A stretch of 64,000 nucleotides of DNA from positions 57,514 to 121,513 of the forward strand of contig CANJQJ010000003.1 in NCBI GenBank assembly GCA_947476425.1, given 5' to 3'. Position numbers and translations under genes: made by a program. Origin of the DNA: Sphingomonadaceae bacterium (GTDB lineage: Bacteria; Pseudomonadota; Alphaproteobacteria; Sphingomonadales; Sphingomonadaceae). Shown here piece after piece: positions 24,305-31,596 of this stretch (positions within the stretch are counted from its first letter, which is position 1; every line of letters begins with the position of its first letter). The notes under the pieces were generated by a model. It worked only from the letters and a program-made list of their open reading frames with translations, made no database searches and had not been told where the DNA came from.

Positions 24305-24961
24305 TCAATCCTGGGGTTGGATCAATTCCCCTGTGATGCGAATTCCCGCGCCGTCAACCTGATAGGTCTTGTTGATGAAGATGAGCAGCGAGGTCAGTGC
24401 CTCGGCCGCCGCCGAATTCGCCAGCGCTCCGGCATGGATTCCGCGCAGCCCGATCGCATCGGCGAGCTTCACCACCTGGCTGCGCGCCGCCTTCTCGTCA
24501 CCGAACACGAGCACGTCGCAGGCGACATCGGCATCGGTCGCAAGCTTGTGCGCGGCCACGTTGTGGAATGCGGAGCAGAGCGTCACGCCCTCGCCGAGGA
24601 TCGCCTGCGCGCGCAGCGCGGCACTGCCTTCGGCCGGCAGCTGGACCCGCATCACCTTGGGCGGCACCAGCGGAACCGTCGTCTCGACGACGACCTTCCC
24701 GCCGACATGCGGCACGATATCCTTGAGCGTGCCTTCCTGCGCCGCAAACGGCACGGTCACGATCACCAGTTCGCCCCATGCGGCGGCATCGGCATTCGCC
24801 ATGCCCTTGATGCCATGCCCAAGCCGCTCGGCCGCAGCGACTGCGCTATCTGCCGCGCGCGATCCGACCACGACTTCATAGCCCGCCTTGGCGAGCCGTC
24901 CGGCCAGCGCCGCGCCGAGATTACCCGTTCCGCCGATAACGGCGATCTTCTGCTTGCTCAT
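24305..24961 (-). CDS. npdG: F420-dependent NADP reductase (Fno/NpdG)
   Basis: A 218-residue protein that moves hydride between NADPH and F420, the likely route to F420H2 here since no F420-dependent glucose-6-phosphate dehydrogenase is seen. The N-terminal NADP motif is IAVIGGTGNLGAALAGRLAK with VVVGSR (Arg for the 2'-phosphate); IVTVPFAAQEG, VVETTVPLVPPK and the F420-side segment SAFHNVAAHKL follow. Length is normal. It stands between an SDR and cofE within the F420 operon, which supports the assignment over a generic NADP oxidoreductase. Confidence 0.88.
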   Translation of the reverse strand: MSKQKIAVIGGTGNLGAALAGRLAKAGYEVVVGSRAADSAVAAAERLGHGIKGMANADAAAWGELVIVTVPFAAQEGTLKDIVPHVGGKVVVETTVPLVPPKVMRVQLPAEGSAALRAQAILGEGVTLCSAFHNVAAHKLATDADVACDVLVFGDEKAARSQVVKLADAIGLRGIHAGALANSAAAEALTSLLIFINKTYQVDGAGIRITGELIQPQD

Positions 24962-24972
24962 GTCCGTTCCTG

Positions 24973-25806
24973 TTATTCTGCGGCTTCAGCCATCGCGGCC
25001 CAACGCCGCATATCCGCATAGACCGCCGAATGCGCGGTAAATCCGCCGTCCGCGACCAGCGCGGAGCCGGTAACGAAGCGGGCCTGGTCTGAAGCGAGAA
25101 AAGCCACCACCTCGGCGATGTCCTCGGGCCGGCCGAGATCCGGCGTAAGATGATGCTCGCGCATCGCATCCTGCGCTGCAGGCGGCAGATTGTCGTGAAG
25201 CGCCTGCGTCATCACCAGCCCGACCACGACGACATTCGCGCGGATTCCCTGCTTGCCATATTGGGTCGCGAGGTAGCGGCCCAGCCCGAGCAGGGCTGCC
25301 TTCGACGTGCCATATGCCGGGAAATCGAGATCGCCCAGCAGCCCCTTGCCAGAGCCAGTGAACACGATCGATCCGCCGCCGCGCTTGAGCATGTGCGGCA
25401 CCGCATGCTTCGCGCTCAGCATCGAGCCGCGCAGGTTGATCTGCATCGTCCGGTCCCAGAAATCGGCGTCCATGTCGCCGATCAGCCCGTCCTTGCCGAG
25501 CGCATCCGCGCCGACCTGCGCCGCATTGGCGTGCAATATGTCCAGCCCGCCAAAATGCTCGACCGCGCGCGCCATCCCCGCCAAGATCGTGGCCTCGACG
25601 GTGATGTCCATCGGGATCGCCAGCGCCGAACCGCCCGACGCCTCGACCTCGGCGACGACACTCTTCAGGTTATCATCCATCGGCCCCGCGACGACCAGCC
25701 TGGCCCCGCGCGCCGCGAGCAGCTTGGCGGTCGCCCGGCCGATCCCCGTTCCGCCGCCCGTAACCATAGCAACCTTGCCGTCCAGTGGACGGGAAACATC
25801 ATTCAT
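24973..25806 (-). CDS. SDR family oxidoreductase inside the F420 operon
   Basis: A 277-residue short-chain dehydrogenase: VTGGGTGIGRATAKLLAARG near residue 16, HANAAQ near 95 in place of NNAG, FTGSGKG with Ser and YGTSKAALLGLG. The tail HSAVYADMRRW is the H..YADM form shared with the SDRs at 5413 and 12345. The start ATG 25806 overlaps the fbiC stop by 8 bases. It has no known place in F420 synthesis; being embedded between fbiC and npdG it more likely works on the substrate of the F420-dependent LLM enzymes. Confidence 0.88.
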   Translation of the reverse strand: MNDVSRPLDGKVAMVTGGGTGIGRATAKLLAARGARLVVAGPMDDNLKSVVAEVEASGGSALAIPMDITVEATILAGMARAVEHFGGLDILHANAAQVGADALGKDGLIGDMDADFWDRTMQINLRGSMLSAKHAVPHMLKRGGGSIVFTGSGKGLLGDLDFPAYGTSKAALLGLGRYLATQYGKQGIRANVVVVGLVMTQALHDNLPPAAQDAMREHHLTPDLGRPEDIAEVVAFLASDQARFVTGSALVADGGFTAHSAVYADMRRWAAMAEAAE

Positions 25807-28153
25807 CAATCTGCTCCATCACCGCCGAAAGCTCTTCCGGCATATGTCCATATAGCGTGGTCCGCTGGCGCGATGGTCGATCGATCCCGGCTGCTACCGC
25901 CTTCATTTCCGCCGGCCCGAATTCCTGGCCGTTGACCCCGCCAGCCGCCCGTGTGATCGATTCGTCCATCAGCGTGCCGCCAAGATCATTGGCGCCCGCA
26001 TTGAGGATCGCCGCGACGCCGTCTGCGCCAAGCTTGACCCACGATACCTGGATGTTGGCGATCACCGGATGCAGCACGATCCGCGCGATCGAATGCATCA
26101 GCAGCGACTCCCGCCACGTCGGCCCCGAACGCGCATGGCCCTTGCGCCACAACGGCGCTTCCATGTGGACGAACGGCAGCGGCACGAATTCGGTGAAGCC
26201 GCCGGTCTCCTCCTGCAGAGCCCGGATGCGCAGCAGGTGCCGCGCCCAATGCTGATAGCCCTCGACATGCCCGAACATGATCGTCGCGGTGGTCCGCAAC
26301 CCAACGCCATGCGCCGTCCGCATCACTTCGATCCACTCGTCGGCGGTCACCTTGTCCGGACAGATGATCGCGCGCACCTCGGGATCGAGGATCTCGGCCG
26401 CCGTTCCCGGCAGCGTCGACAGCCCGGCATTCTTGAGCCTGACGAGGAAATCCTCGAGCGGCAGCCCAAGCGTCTTGGCACCATGAGTCACCTCGAGTGG
26501 CGAGAAGGCGTGGATATGGATATCCGGCGCCGCCTCGCGGACTGCCTGCAGCACCTCGAGATAGGTGTTGCCGTCATAATCCGGATGGATCCCGCCCTGC
26601 AGGCAGACCTCGGTCGCCCCGCGCTCGACGGCCTCGGCGGCCCGCCGGCCGACCTCAGCCATGTCGAGCCGATAGGCCGGCCCGCGCAGTTCGCGCGTGC
26701 TGCCCTTCGAGAAGGCGCAGAAGCCGCAGCGGTAAAGGCAGATGTTGGTGTAGTTGATGTTGCGATTGACGACATAGCTGATCGTCTCTCCCGCCATGTC
26801 GCGTCGCAACCGATCCGCCTGCGCCGCGATCGCAGCGACATCGTCGCCGTCGGCACGGAACAGCGCCACGATATCCGCTTCATCGAGCCGTTCGCCCGAT
26901 TCTGCCTTGTCGAGAATATCCTCGATCCGCTCGGAAGCCTGCGCCGTTCCGCCAAGCCCGATATCGGGCACGGCATCGCCATGCCCCGGCGACCAGCCAT
27001 CGACCCTTGGCAGGCCGCGCCCGTCGACCGCTCGCCGCACGCGAGTCACCAGCCCGGGATCGACCCACGTCTCGACATCGCGCGCATAGGCCGGGCCGAT
27101 CGCAAGTCGCTCGACCAGCACGCGCCCTGCCGCCCGGGTCGCGCTCGCCAGCGCATCGAGATGCGGCCACGGCGCCTCGGGATTGACGTGGTCTGGGGTT
27201 ACCGGCGAAACGCCGCCCCAATCATTGACGCCCGCACGGATCATCGCCGCCAGCCCTTCCGGCTGGAGGTTCGGCGGCGCCTGGATCGTCATCTGCGCCC
27301 CAAGGATCAGTCGCGCGGCGGCGATCGTCCAGAGATGCTCGTCAAGTGACGGTTCGGCATGATCGGCCATCTTCGTATCCGGCTTGGCCCGGAAATTCTG
27401 GATGATGACTTCCTGGATATGGCCATGGCGCGCCTGGAGATCGCGGATCGCGACCAGCGCCTCGATCCGCTCGGCGCGTGTCTCGCCGATGCCGATCAGC
27501 AATCCAGTCGTGAACGGCACCTTGGCTCGCCCGGCTTCCTCGATCGCCTCGATCCGCCTTGCGGGCAGCTTGTCGGGCGATCCGAAATGCGGCCCGCCAC
27601 GCTCGCTCAACCGGTCGGAAGCGGTTTCGAGCATGATCCCCATCGACACCGAATGCGGCCGCAGCGCCGCATAATCGTCAGCGCCCATCAGCCCCGGATT
27701 GAGGTGTGGCAGCAGCGAGGTCTCATCGAGCGCCGCCCGCGCCATCTCGCCCAGATACGACAAGGTCGTCTCATGCCCGGAAGCCTCCAGCGCATCGCGC
27801 GCCGCCGAATAGCGCAGCTCGGGCTGGTCGCCGAGCGTGAACAGCGCCTCGCGGCATCCCGCTGCCTCGCCCGCACGGGCGATCTCGAGCACTTCCTCGC
27901 GCGTCAGGTAGGCCTTGCCGACATTGCCCGGCGTCGTCGCGAAGGTGCAATAATGGCAGACGTCGCGACACAGCTTGGTCAACGGAATGAAGACCTTGCG
28001 CGAATAGCTCACCAGCGTGCCATGCGCGTCGAGAGTCAGGGCTTCGGCGGCCGCCATCATCGCCTGCAGCGGGGCAGCTTCCAGCAGCGCGATCGCCTCG
28101 GCCGGCGAACAATCGGGAGCAAGCACCATTCGCGAAGATCGCATTATCGTCAC
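25799..28153 (-). CDS. fbiC: Fused Fo synthase (CofG-CofH), FbiC type
   Basis: A 784-residue protein with two radical-SAM halves making 7,8-didemethyl-8-hydroxy-5-deazariboflavin (Fo) from tyrosine and the pyrimidine precursor of riboflavin. The first CxxxCxxC cluster site is Cys62/66/69 (LCRDVCHYCTF, CofG half); the second is Cys472/476/479 (ICLYRCGFCAF, CofH half). LGDQPELRY and NPEAPWPHLD are CofG features; QGGIHPDYDGNTYLE is the CofH hallmark. Fusion is the actinobacterial and proteobacterial form. It starts at GTG 28153 overlapping the LLM stop (or at ATG 28144), preceded by AAGGAAGG. It shows that the cell makes the deazaflavin itself. Confidence 0.95.
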   Translation of the reverse strand: MTIMRSSRMVLAPDCSPAEAIALLEAAPLQAMMAAAEALTLDAHGTLVSYSRKVFIPLTKLCRDVCHYCTFATTPGNVGKAYLTREEVLEIARAGEAAGCREALFTLGDQPELRYSAARDALEASGHETTLSYLGEMARAALDETSLLPHLNPGLMGADDYAALRPHSVSMGIMLETASDRLSERGGPHFGSPDKLPARRIEAIEEAGRAKVPFTTGLLIGIGETRAERIEALVAIRDLQARHGHIQEVIIQNFRAKPDTKMADHAEPSLDEHLWTIAAARLILGAQMTIQAPPNLQPEGLAAMIRAGVNDWGGVSPVTPDHVNPEAPWPHLDALASATRAAGRVLVERLAIGPAYARDVETWVDPGLVTRVRRAVDGRGLPRVDGWSPGHGDAVPDIGLGGTAQASERIEDILDKAESGERLDEADIVALFRADGDDVAAIAAQADRLRRDMAGETISYVVNRNINYTNICLYRCGFCAFSKGSTRELRGPAYRLDMAEVGRRAAEAVERGATEVCLQGGIHPDYDGNTYLEVLQAVREAAPDIHIHAFSPLEVTHGAKTLGLPLEDFLVRLKNAGLSTLPGTAAEILDPEVRAIICPDKVTADEWIEVMRTAHGVGLRTTATIMFGHVEGYQHWARHLLRIRALQEETGGFTEFVPLPFVHMEAPLWRKGHARSGPTWRESLLMHSIARIVLHPVIANIQVSWVKLGADGVAAILNAGANDLGGTLMDESITRAAGGVNGQEFGPAEMKAVAAGIDRPSRQRTTLYGHMPEELSAVMEQIDE

Positions 28154-29151
28154 ATCGCCTTCCTTGCCTCAGCGAGACCACGGATCGTCTCCAGCGGGGC
28201 CGAATGCCCAGGGAGCGCCGCGATGAAGGTCGAAACGCCGAGCGACTCGAGCTTTCGCAGCATCGTCGTCGCCGACTCGACCGGCCCTGCCAGCGTATCG
28301 AACTCCGAGAGGAATTCCGAAAGCCCCAGTTCGTCCATCAGCGCAACATTCTTCCCGCCCGGCACGACATGCTCGGTCGGATCGTAGCGGCTCTGGAATT
28401 CGCGGACCTTGCCCTGGAACTGGGTCGGGATCGTCGCGAAGGTTTCGGGGGTGCGGAATGCCATCGCGTTGACCGCGATGAACGCCTTGATGTCGTCGAG
28501 CGCGGCCTGCTGCGTCGGCCGTACGGCAGCAAAGCAGGTCACCCAGATATCGATCGAATCCGGATCGCGCCCGGCACCCTTCGCCGCGTCGCGCACCGCG
28601 CCGATGCGCTGTTCGAGACCATCCAGATGCCGTTCGCCAGCGAACAGGATCACGCCGTCCGCCTGCTCGCCCGCCAGCTGGAGCGCCTTCGGGCCGAACG
28701 CCGAATAATAGATCGGAATATGCTTGGGGAAACGCAACGGCTTGACCGGCGCGCCGTTCCATTCGGTCGGCTGGCCAGCGAACAGCGATTTCAGCGCATC
28801 GATTTCGGCGCGGATCTCGACCTGGGTGGCCGGCATATGGCCGATCGCCATGACCGTGCTGCCGCCGGTCGCGATGCCGAGCGCAACACGCCCGCCGCTC
28901 AGGTCGTCGATCGAGCACAGCGCATTGGCAGTCACGATTGGGTGCCGCATGAACGGCGAGGTGACGAGCGGCGCGATCGTCGCCTTGGGCGCTTCCAGCG
29001 CGGCAAGCGTCATCGAGACATAAAGCTCGTGCCAGCCCGCCGGCGAATCGCCGATCGTGATCAGCTCATAGTCGAGCTCGGCCGCGAGGCGGATCTGGTC
29101 GCGAAACGCATCTAGATCATTTCCCCACAGACTGCAGATACCCAGCTTCAT
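28150..29151 (-). CDS. LLM class F420-dependent oxidoreductase, first gene of F420 operon
   Basis: A 333-residue luciferase-like protein: LAAELDYELITIGDSPAGWH near residues 20-40, ATIAPLVTSPFMRHPIVTAN near 62-81 and LSGGRVALGIATGGSTVMAI with the phosphate-binding glycines. The middle IYYSAFGPKALQLAGEQADG is typical of F420-dependent LLM enzymes. ATG 29151 has GAGGGG upstream; an extension to 29181 is not used. It overlaps fbiC by 4 bases, so cofactor synthesis and use are translationally linked. Island motif copy 6 lies 57 bases before the start. Confidence 0.87.
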   Translation of the reverse strand: MKLGICSLWGNDLDAFRDQIRLAAELDYELITIGDSPAGWHELYVSMTLAALEAPKATIAPLVTSPFMRHPIVTANALCSIDDLSGGRVALGIATGGSTVMAIGHMPATQVEIRAEIDALKSLFAGQPTEWNGAPVKPLRFPKHIPIYYSAFGPKALQLAGEQADGVILFAGERHLDGLEQRIGAVRDAAKGAGRDPDSIDIWVTCFAAVRPTQQAALDDIKAFIAVNAMAFRTPETFATIPTQFQGKVREFQSRYDPTEHVVPGGKNVALMDELGLSEFLSEFDTLAGPVESATTMLRKLESLGVSTFIAALPGHSAPLETIRGLAEARKAM

Positions 29152-29207
29152 GATCGCATCCCCTCTGATTCTCGCGCGCAATGTGTTCCCGGCAGCCGGA
29201 CATGGGA

Positions 29208-29223
29208 CCTATCCGACGCAAGG
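29208..29223 (+). promoter_or_regulatory. Island motif copy 6 (F420 operon)
   Basis: GGACCTATC CGAC GCAAGG context, nearly the same as copy 9 at 42076. It lies 57 bases before the first gene of the F420 operon. Confidence 0.62.
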
Positions 29224-29286
29224 CTGCTGGGGAAGCGGATTAGGACGTAATTTGGCGCCCCGCGCCGCGCCGCCCGGCCACCTCAC

Positions 29287-30381
29287 TCAGCTCCAGCGGC
29301 GAATGGCATCCTCGGCGGAAAGCGTGCCGGGCTCCTCGATCGCCGAGACCGTCTCGCTGAAGCGCGGCGCTGGTGCCGGCTGCGGGATCGCGTTGCGATC
29401 GATGAACGTGCCGCGGGCCCGGTTATGCGGATGCGCTGGCGCTTCGACCATCGACAGCACCGGGGTTACACAAGCGTCGGTCTCCGCGAACAGCTCAGCC
29501 CATTCATCCCGGCTCCGCGTCGCGAAAATGGCCTCGAAATCAGCCTGCATCGCCGGCCAGCCAGCCGGATCATTCTGGTCGTAGCCGCGATCCTCGAGCC
29601 CTACGCCCTTGAGCATCTGAGCGAAAAACTGCGGCTCGAGGCAACCGACCGCGACATGCCTGCCATCGGCGCAGGCATAGCAGCGATAGAAAGGTGCACC
29701 GCCATCAAGCAGGTTGCTCGAAGGCGCGTCATTCCACAGCCCCTTGGGCTGCCACGCATAGAACAGCCCCATCAGCGAAGCGACGCCGTCGGTGATGCAG
29801 GCATCGACCACCTGCCCCTTGCCGCTGGTCTTCGCCGACAGCAGCGCCGCCAGCATCCCGGCGATCAGGAACATCGCCCCGCCGCCATAGTCGCCAACGA
29901 GATTGAGCGGCACCGGCGGCGGCGCGCCCTGATCGCCCATGCCGTGAAGGGCACCGGTGATCGAGATATAGTTGAGGTCATGCCCGGCGCGCAGCGCCAT
30001 TGGCCCCGACTGTCCCCAGCCGGTCATTCGTCCGAAAACGAACTTCGGATTGCGCGCGAGGCAGGCGTCCGGCCCGATCCCGAGCCGTTCCATCACGCCC
30101 GGCCGATAGCCCTCGATCAGTCCGTCCGCCCGCTCGACCAGATCGAGCAGCTGCGCCTTGTGCTCAGGATCCTTGAGGTTGAGATAGACGACATTGCGGC
30201 TGCGATGGAGGATATCCCCCCCGACATCGTCCCACGCCCCGGCGCCCGCGCTTGGCGGACGCGCGACGCGGATGATGTCGGCGCCCATGTCAGCCAGCAG
30301 CATCGCTGCGAGCGGCACCGGGCCGATGGCATCGATCTCGACGATGCGGACGCCCGCCAGCGGGCCGGCCTTGCTGCTCAT
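29287..30381 (-). CDS. CaiB/BaiF family CoA transferase or racemase
   Basis: A 364-residue class III CoA-transferase-fold protein. LAGVRIVEIDAIGPVPLAAM opens the fold; GHDLNYISITGALHG carries the His-Asp region and NLVGDYGGGAMFL the second Asp seen in alpha-methylacyl-CoA racemase, so a racemase of 2-methyl-branched acyl-CoA is the best guess, with CoA transfer as the alternative. Racemase activity would suit breakdown of an isoprenoid or steroid side chain. Its ATG overlaps the stop of the BKACE gene by one base (TGATG). Confidence 0.83.
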   Translation of the reverse strand: MSSKAGPLAGVRIVEIDAIGPVPLAAMLLADMGADIIRVARPPSAGAGAWDDVGGDILHRSRNVVYLNLKDPEHKAQLLDLVERADGLIEGYRPGVMERLGIGPDACLARNPKFVFGRMTGWGQSGPMALRAGHDLNYISITGALHGMGDQGAPPPVPLNLVGDYGGGAMFLIAGMLAALLSAKTSGKGQVVDACITDGVASLMGLFYAWQPKGLWNDAPSSNLLDGGAPFYRCYACADGRHVAVGCLEPQFFAQMLKGVGLEDRGYDQNDPAGWPAMQADFEAIFATRSRDEWAELFAETDACVTPVLSMVEAPAHPHNRARGTFIDRNAIPQPAPAPRFSETVSAIEEPGTLSAEDAIRRWS

Positions 30382-31310
30382 CAGATGTTGGTCCGGTCGC
30401 CGCCCTTGAGGTCGAGGATCTTGCGTGCCTCATCCGGGGTGGCGACTTCGAGGCCAATGCCCTCGATGATCTGGCGCGCGGTGCGAACCTGCTCGGCGTT
30501 GGTCTCGGCAAGCCGGCCGCGACCGCCCCACAGCGAATCCTCGAGGCCGACTCGAACATTGCCGCCCATCGAGGCAGCCATCGCGACGATCGACATCTGC
30601 TTCGCGCCAGCGCCAAGCACCGACCATTCATACTGGTTGCCGAACAGCCGGTCGGCGGTGCGCTTCATGTGCATCACGTCGTCCGGATGCGCGCCGATGC
30701 CGCCAAGGATGCCGAAGCAGGTCTGGATGAAAAGCGGCGCCTTCACGAGCCCGCGATCGAGGAAATAGGCGAGGTTGTAGAGATGGCTGGTGTCATAGCA
30801 TTCGAACTCGAAGCGCGTGCCCATCGGCGAAAGCACGCCGAGCAGATATTCGATATCGGCGAAGGTGTTCTTGAAGACCAGGTCGCGCGACGCTTCGAGC
30901 GCCGGGGCTTCCCAGTCATATTTGAAATCCTTGAAGCGGTTGAGCATCGGGAAAAGTCCGAAGCCCATCGTCCCCATGTTGAGCGAGGCGACCTCGGGCG
31001 CGAAGCGAGTCGCCGGCTTCATGCGATCCTGCAGCGCCATCGAGGGATGGCCGCCGGTGGTCAGGTTGAGCACCGCGTCGGTGCGCTGCTTGATCACCTT
31101 GAGGAAGGGCTCGAACAGGTCCGGATTCTGGTCGGGACGGCCATCGACCGGGTTGCGCGCATGAAGATGGATGATCGCAGCACCGGCCTCGGCCGCACCG
31201 ACCGCAGCCTCGGCGATCTCTTCCGCTGTGATCGGCAGGTAGGGCGACATCGACGGCGTATGTATAGCCCCGGTCACCGCGCAGCTGATGATCACTTTAC
31301 CCTTGGCCAT
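30381..31310 (-). CDS. Beta-keto acid cleavage enzyme (BKACE, DUF849)
   Basis: A 309-residue TIM-barrel enzyme related to 3-keto-5-aminohexanoate cleavage enzyme. It uses acetyl-CoA or another acyl-CoA and zinc to cleave a beta-keto acid into acetoacetate (or an analogue) and a new CoA ester. Zinc ligands His48 and His50 are in IIHLHARNP, and the conserved Glu in VRVGLEDSLWGG. NLTTGGHPSM and QTCFGILGGIG are family segments. Co-translated with the CaiB-like gene. Together they could take a beta-keto acid from ring opening into CoA metabolism. Island motif copy 7 is 60 bases upstream. Confidence 0.9.
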   Translation of the reverse strand: MAKGKVIISCAVTGAIHTPSMSPYLPITAEEIAEAAVGAAEAGAAIIHLHARNPVDGRPDQNPDLFEPFLKVIKQRTDAVLNLTTGGHPSMALQDRMKPATRFAPEVASLNMGTMGFGLFPMLNRFKDFKYDWEAPALEASRDLVFKNTFADIEYLLGVLSPMGTRFEFECYDTSHLYNLAYFLDRGLVKAPLFIQTCFGILGGIGAHPDDVMHMKRTADRLFGNQYEWSVLGAGAKQMSIVAMAASMGGNVRVGLEDSLWGGRGRLAETNAEQVRTARQIIEGIGLEVATPDEARKILDLKGGDRTNI

Positions 31311-31369
31311 GACAGCAAATCCCTTCGTTTGACTCGCGCGCTGAAAGCAGTTCCCGCCCGCGCCCGCAA

Positions 31370-31385
31370 TCTTTCTTTCGATAGG
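31370..31385 (-). promoter_or_regulatory. Island motif copy 7 (BKACE operon)
   Basis: Minus strand: CCTATC GAAA GAAAGA, 60 bases before the start at 31310. Confidence 0.5.
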
Positions 31386-31483
31386 AGGCGATCCTGGCTC
31401 CCCTCGTCATCCCGACGGCCCCGTCCCCGTCATCCCTACGCCCCCTTCGTCATCCCGACGCCCCCCGTCATCTCGCCCCCCTT

Positions 31484-31577
31484 CGTCATCCCGGCGGAGG
31501 CCGGGATCCACGATACGGAGTTCCTGCGATCGCGAGACCTGTGGGTCCCATGGATCCCGACTTTCGTCGGGATGACG
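31484..31577 (+). repeat. 94-bp REP-like unit, copy 3
   Basis: CGTCATCCCGGCGGAGGCCG left arm and GACTTTCGTCGGGATGACG right arm with the shared middle (GAGACCTGTGGGTCCCATGG). Short CCCTTCGTCATCCCGACG fragments in the preceding 80 bases look like decayed extra arms. It lies between the BKACE promoter region and the LAL regulator stop. Confidence 0.85.
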
Positions 31578-31596
31578 GGAAGGGGGTGTTCCAACC

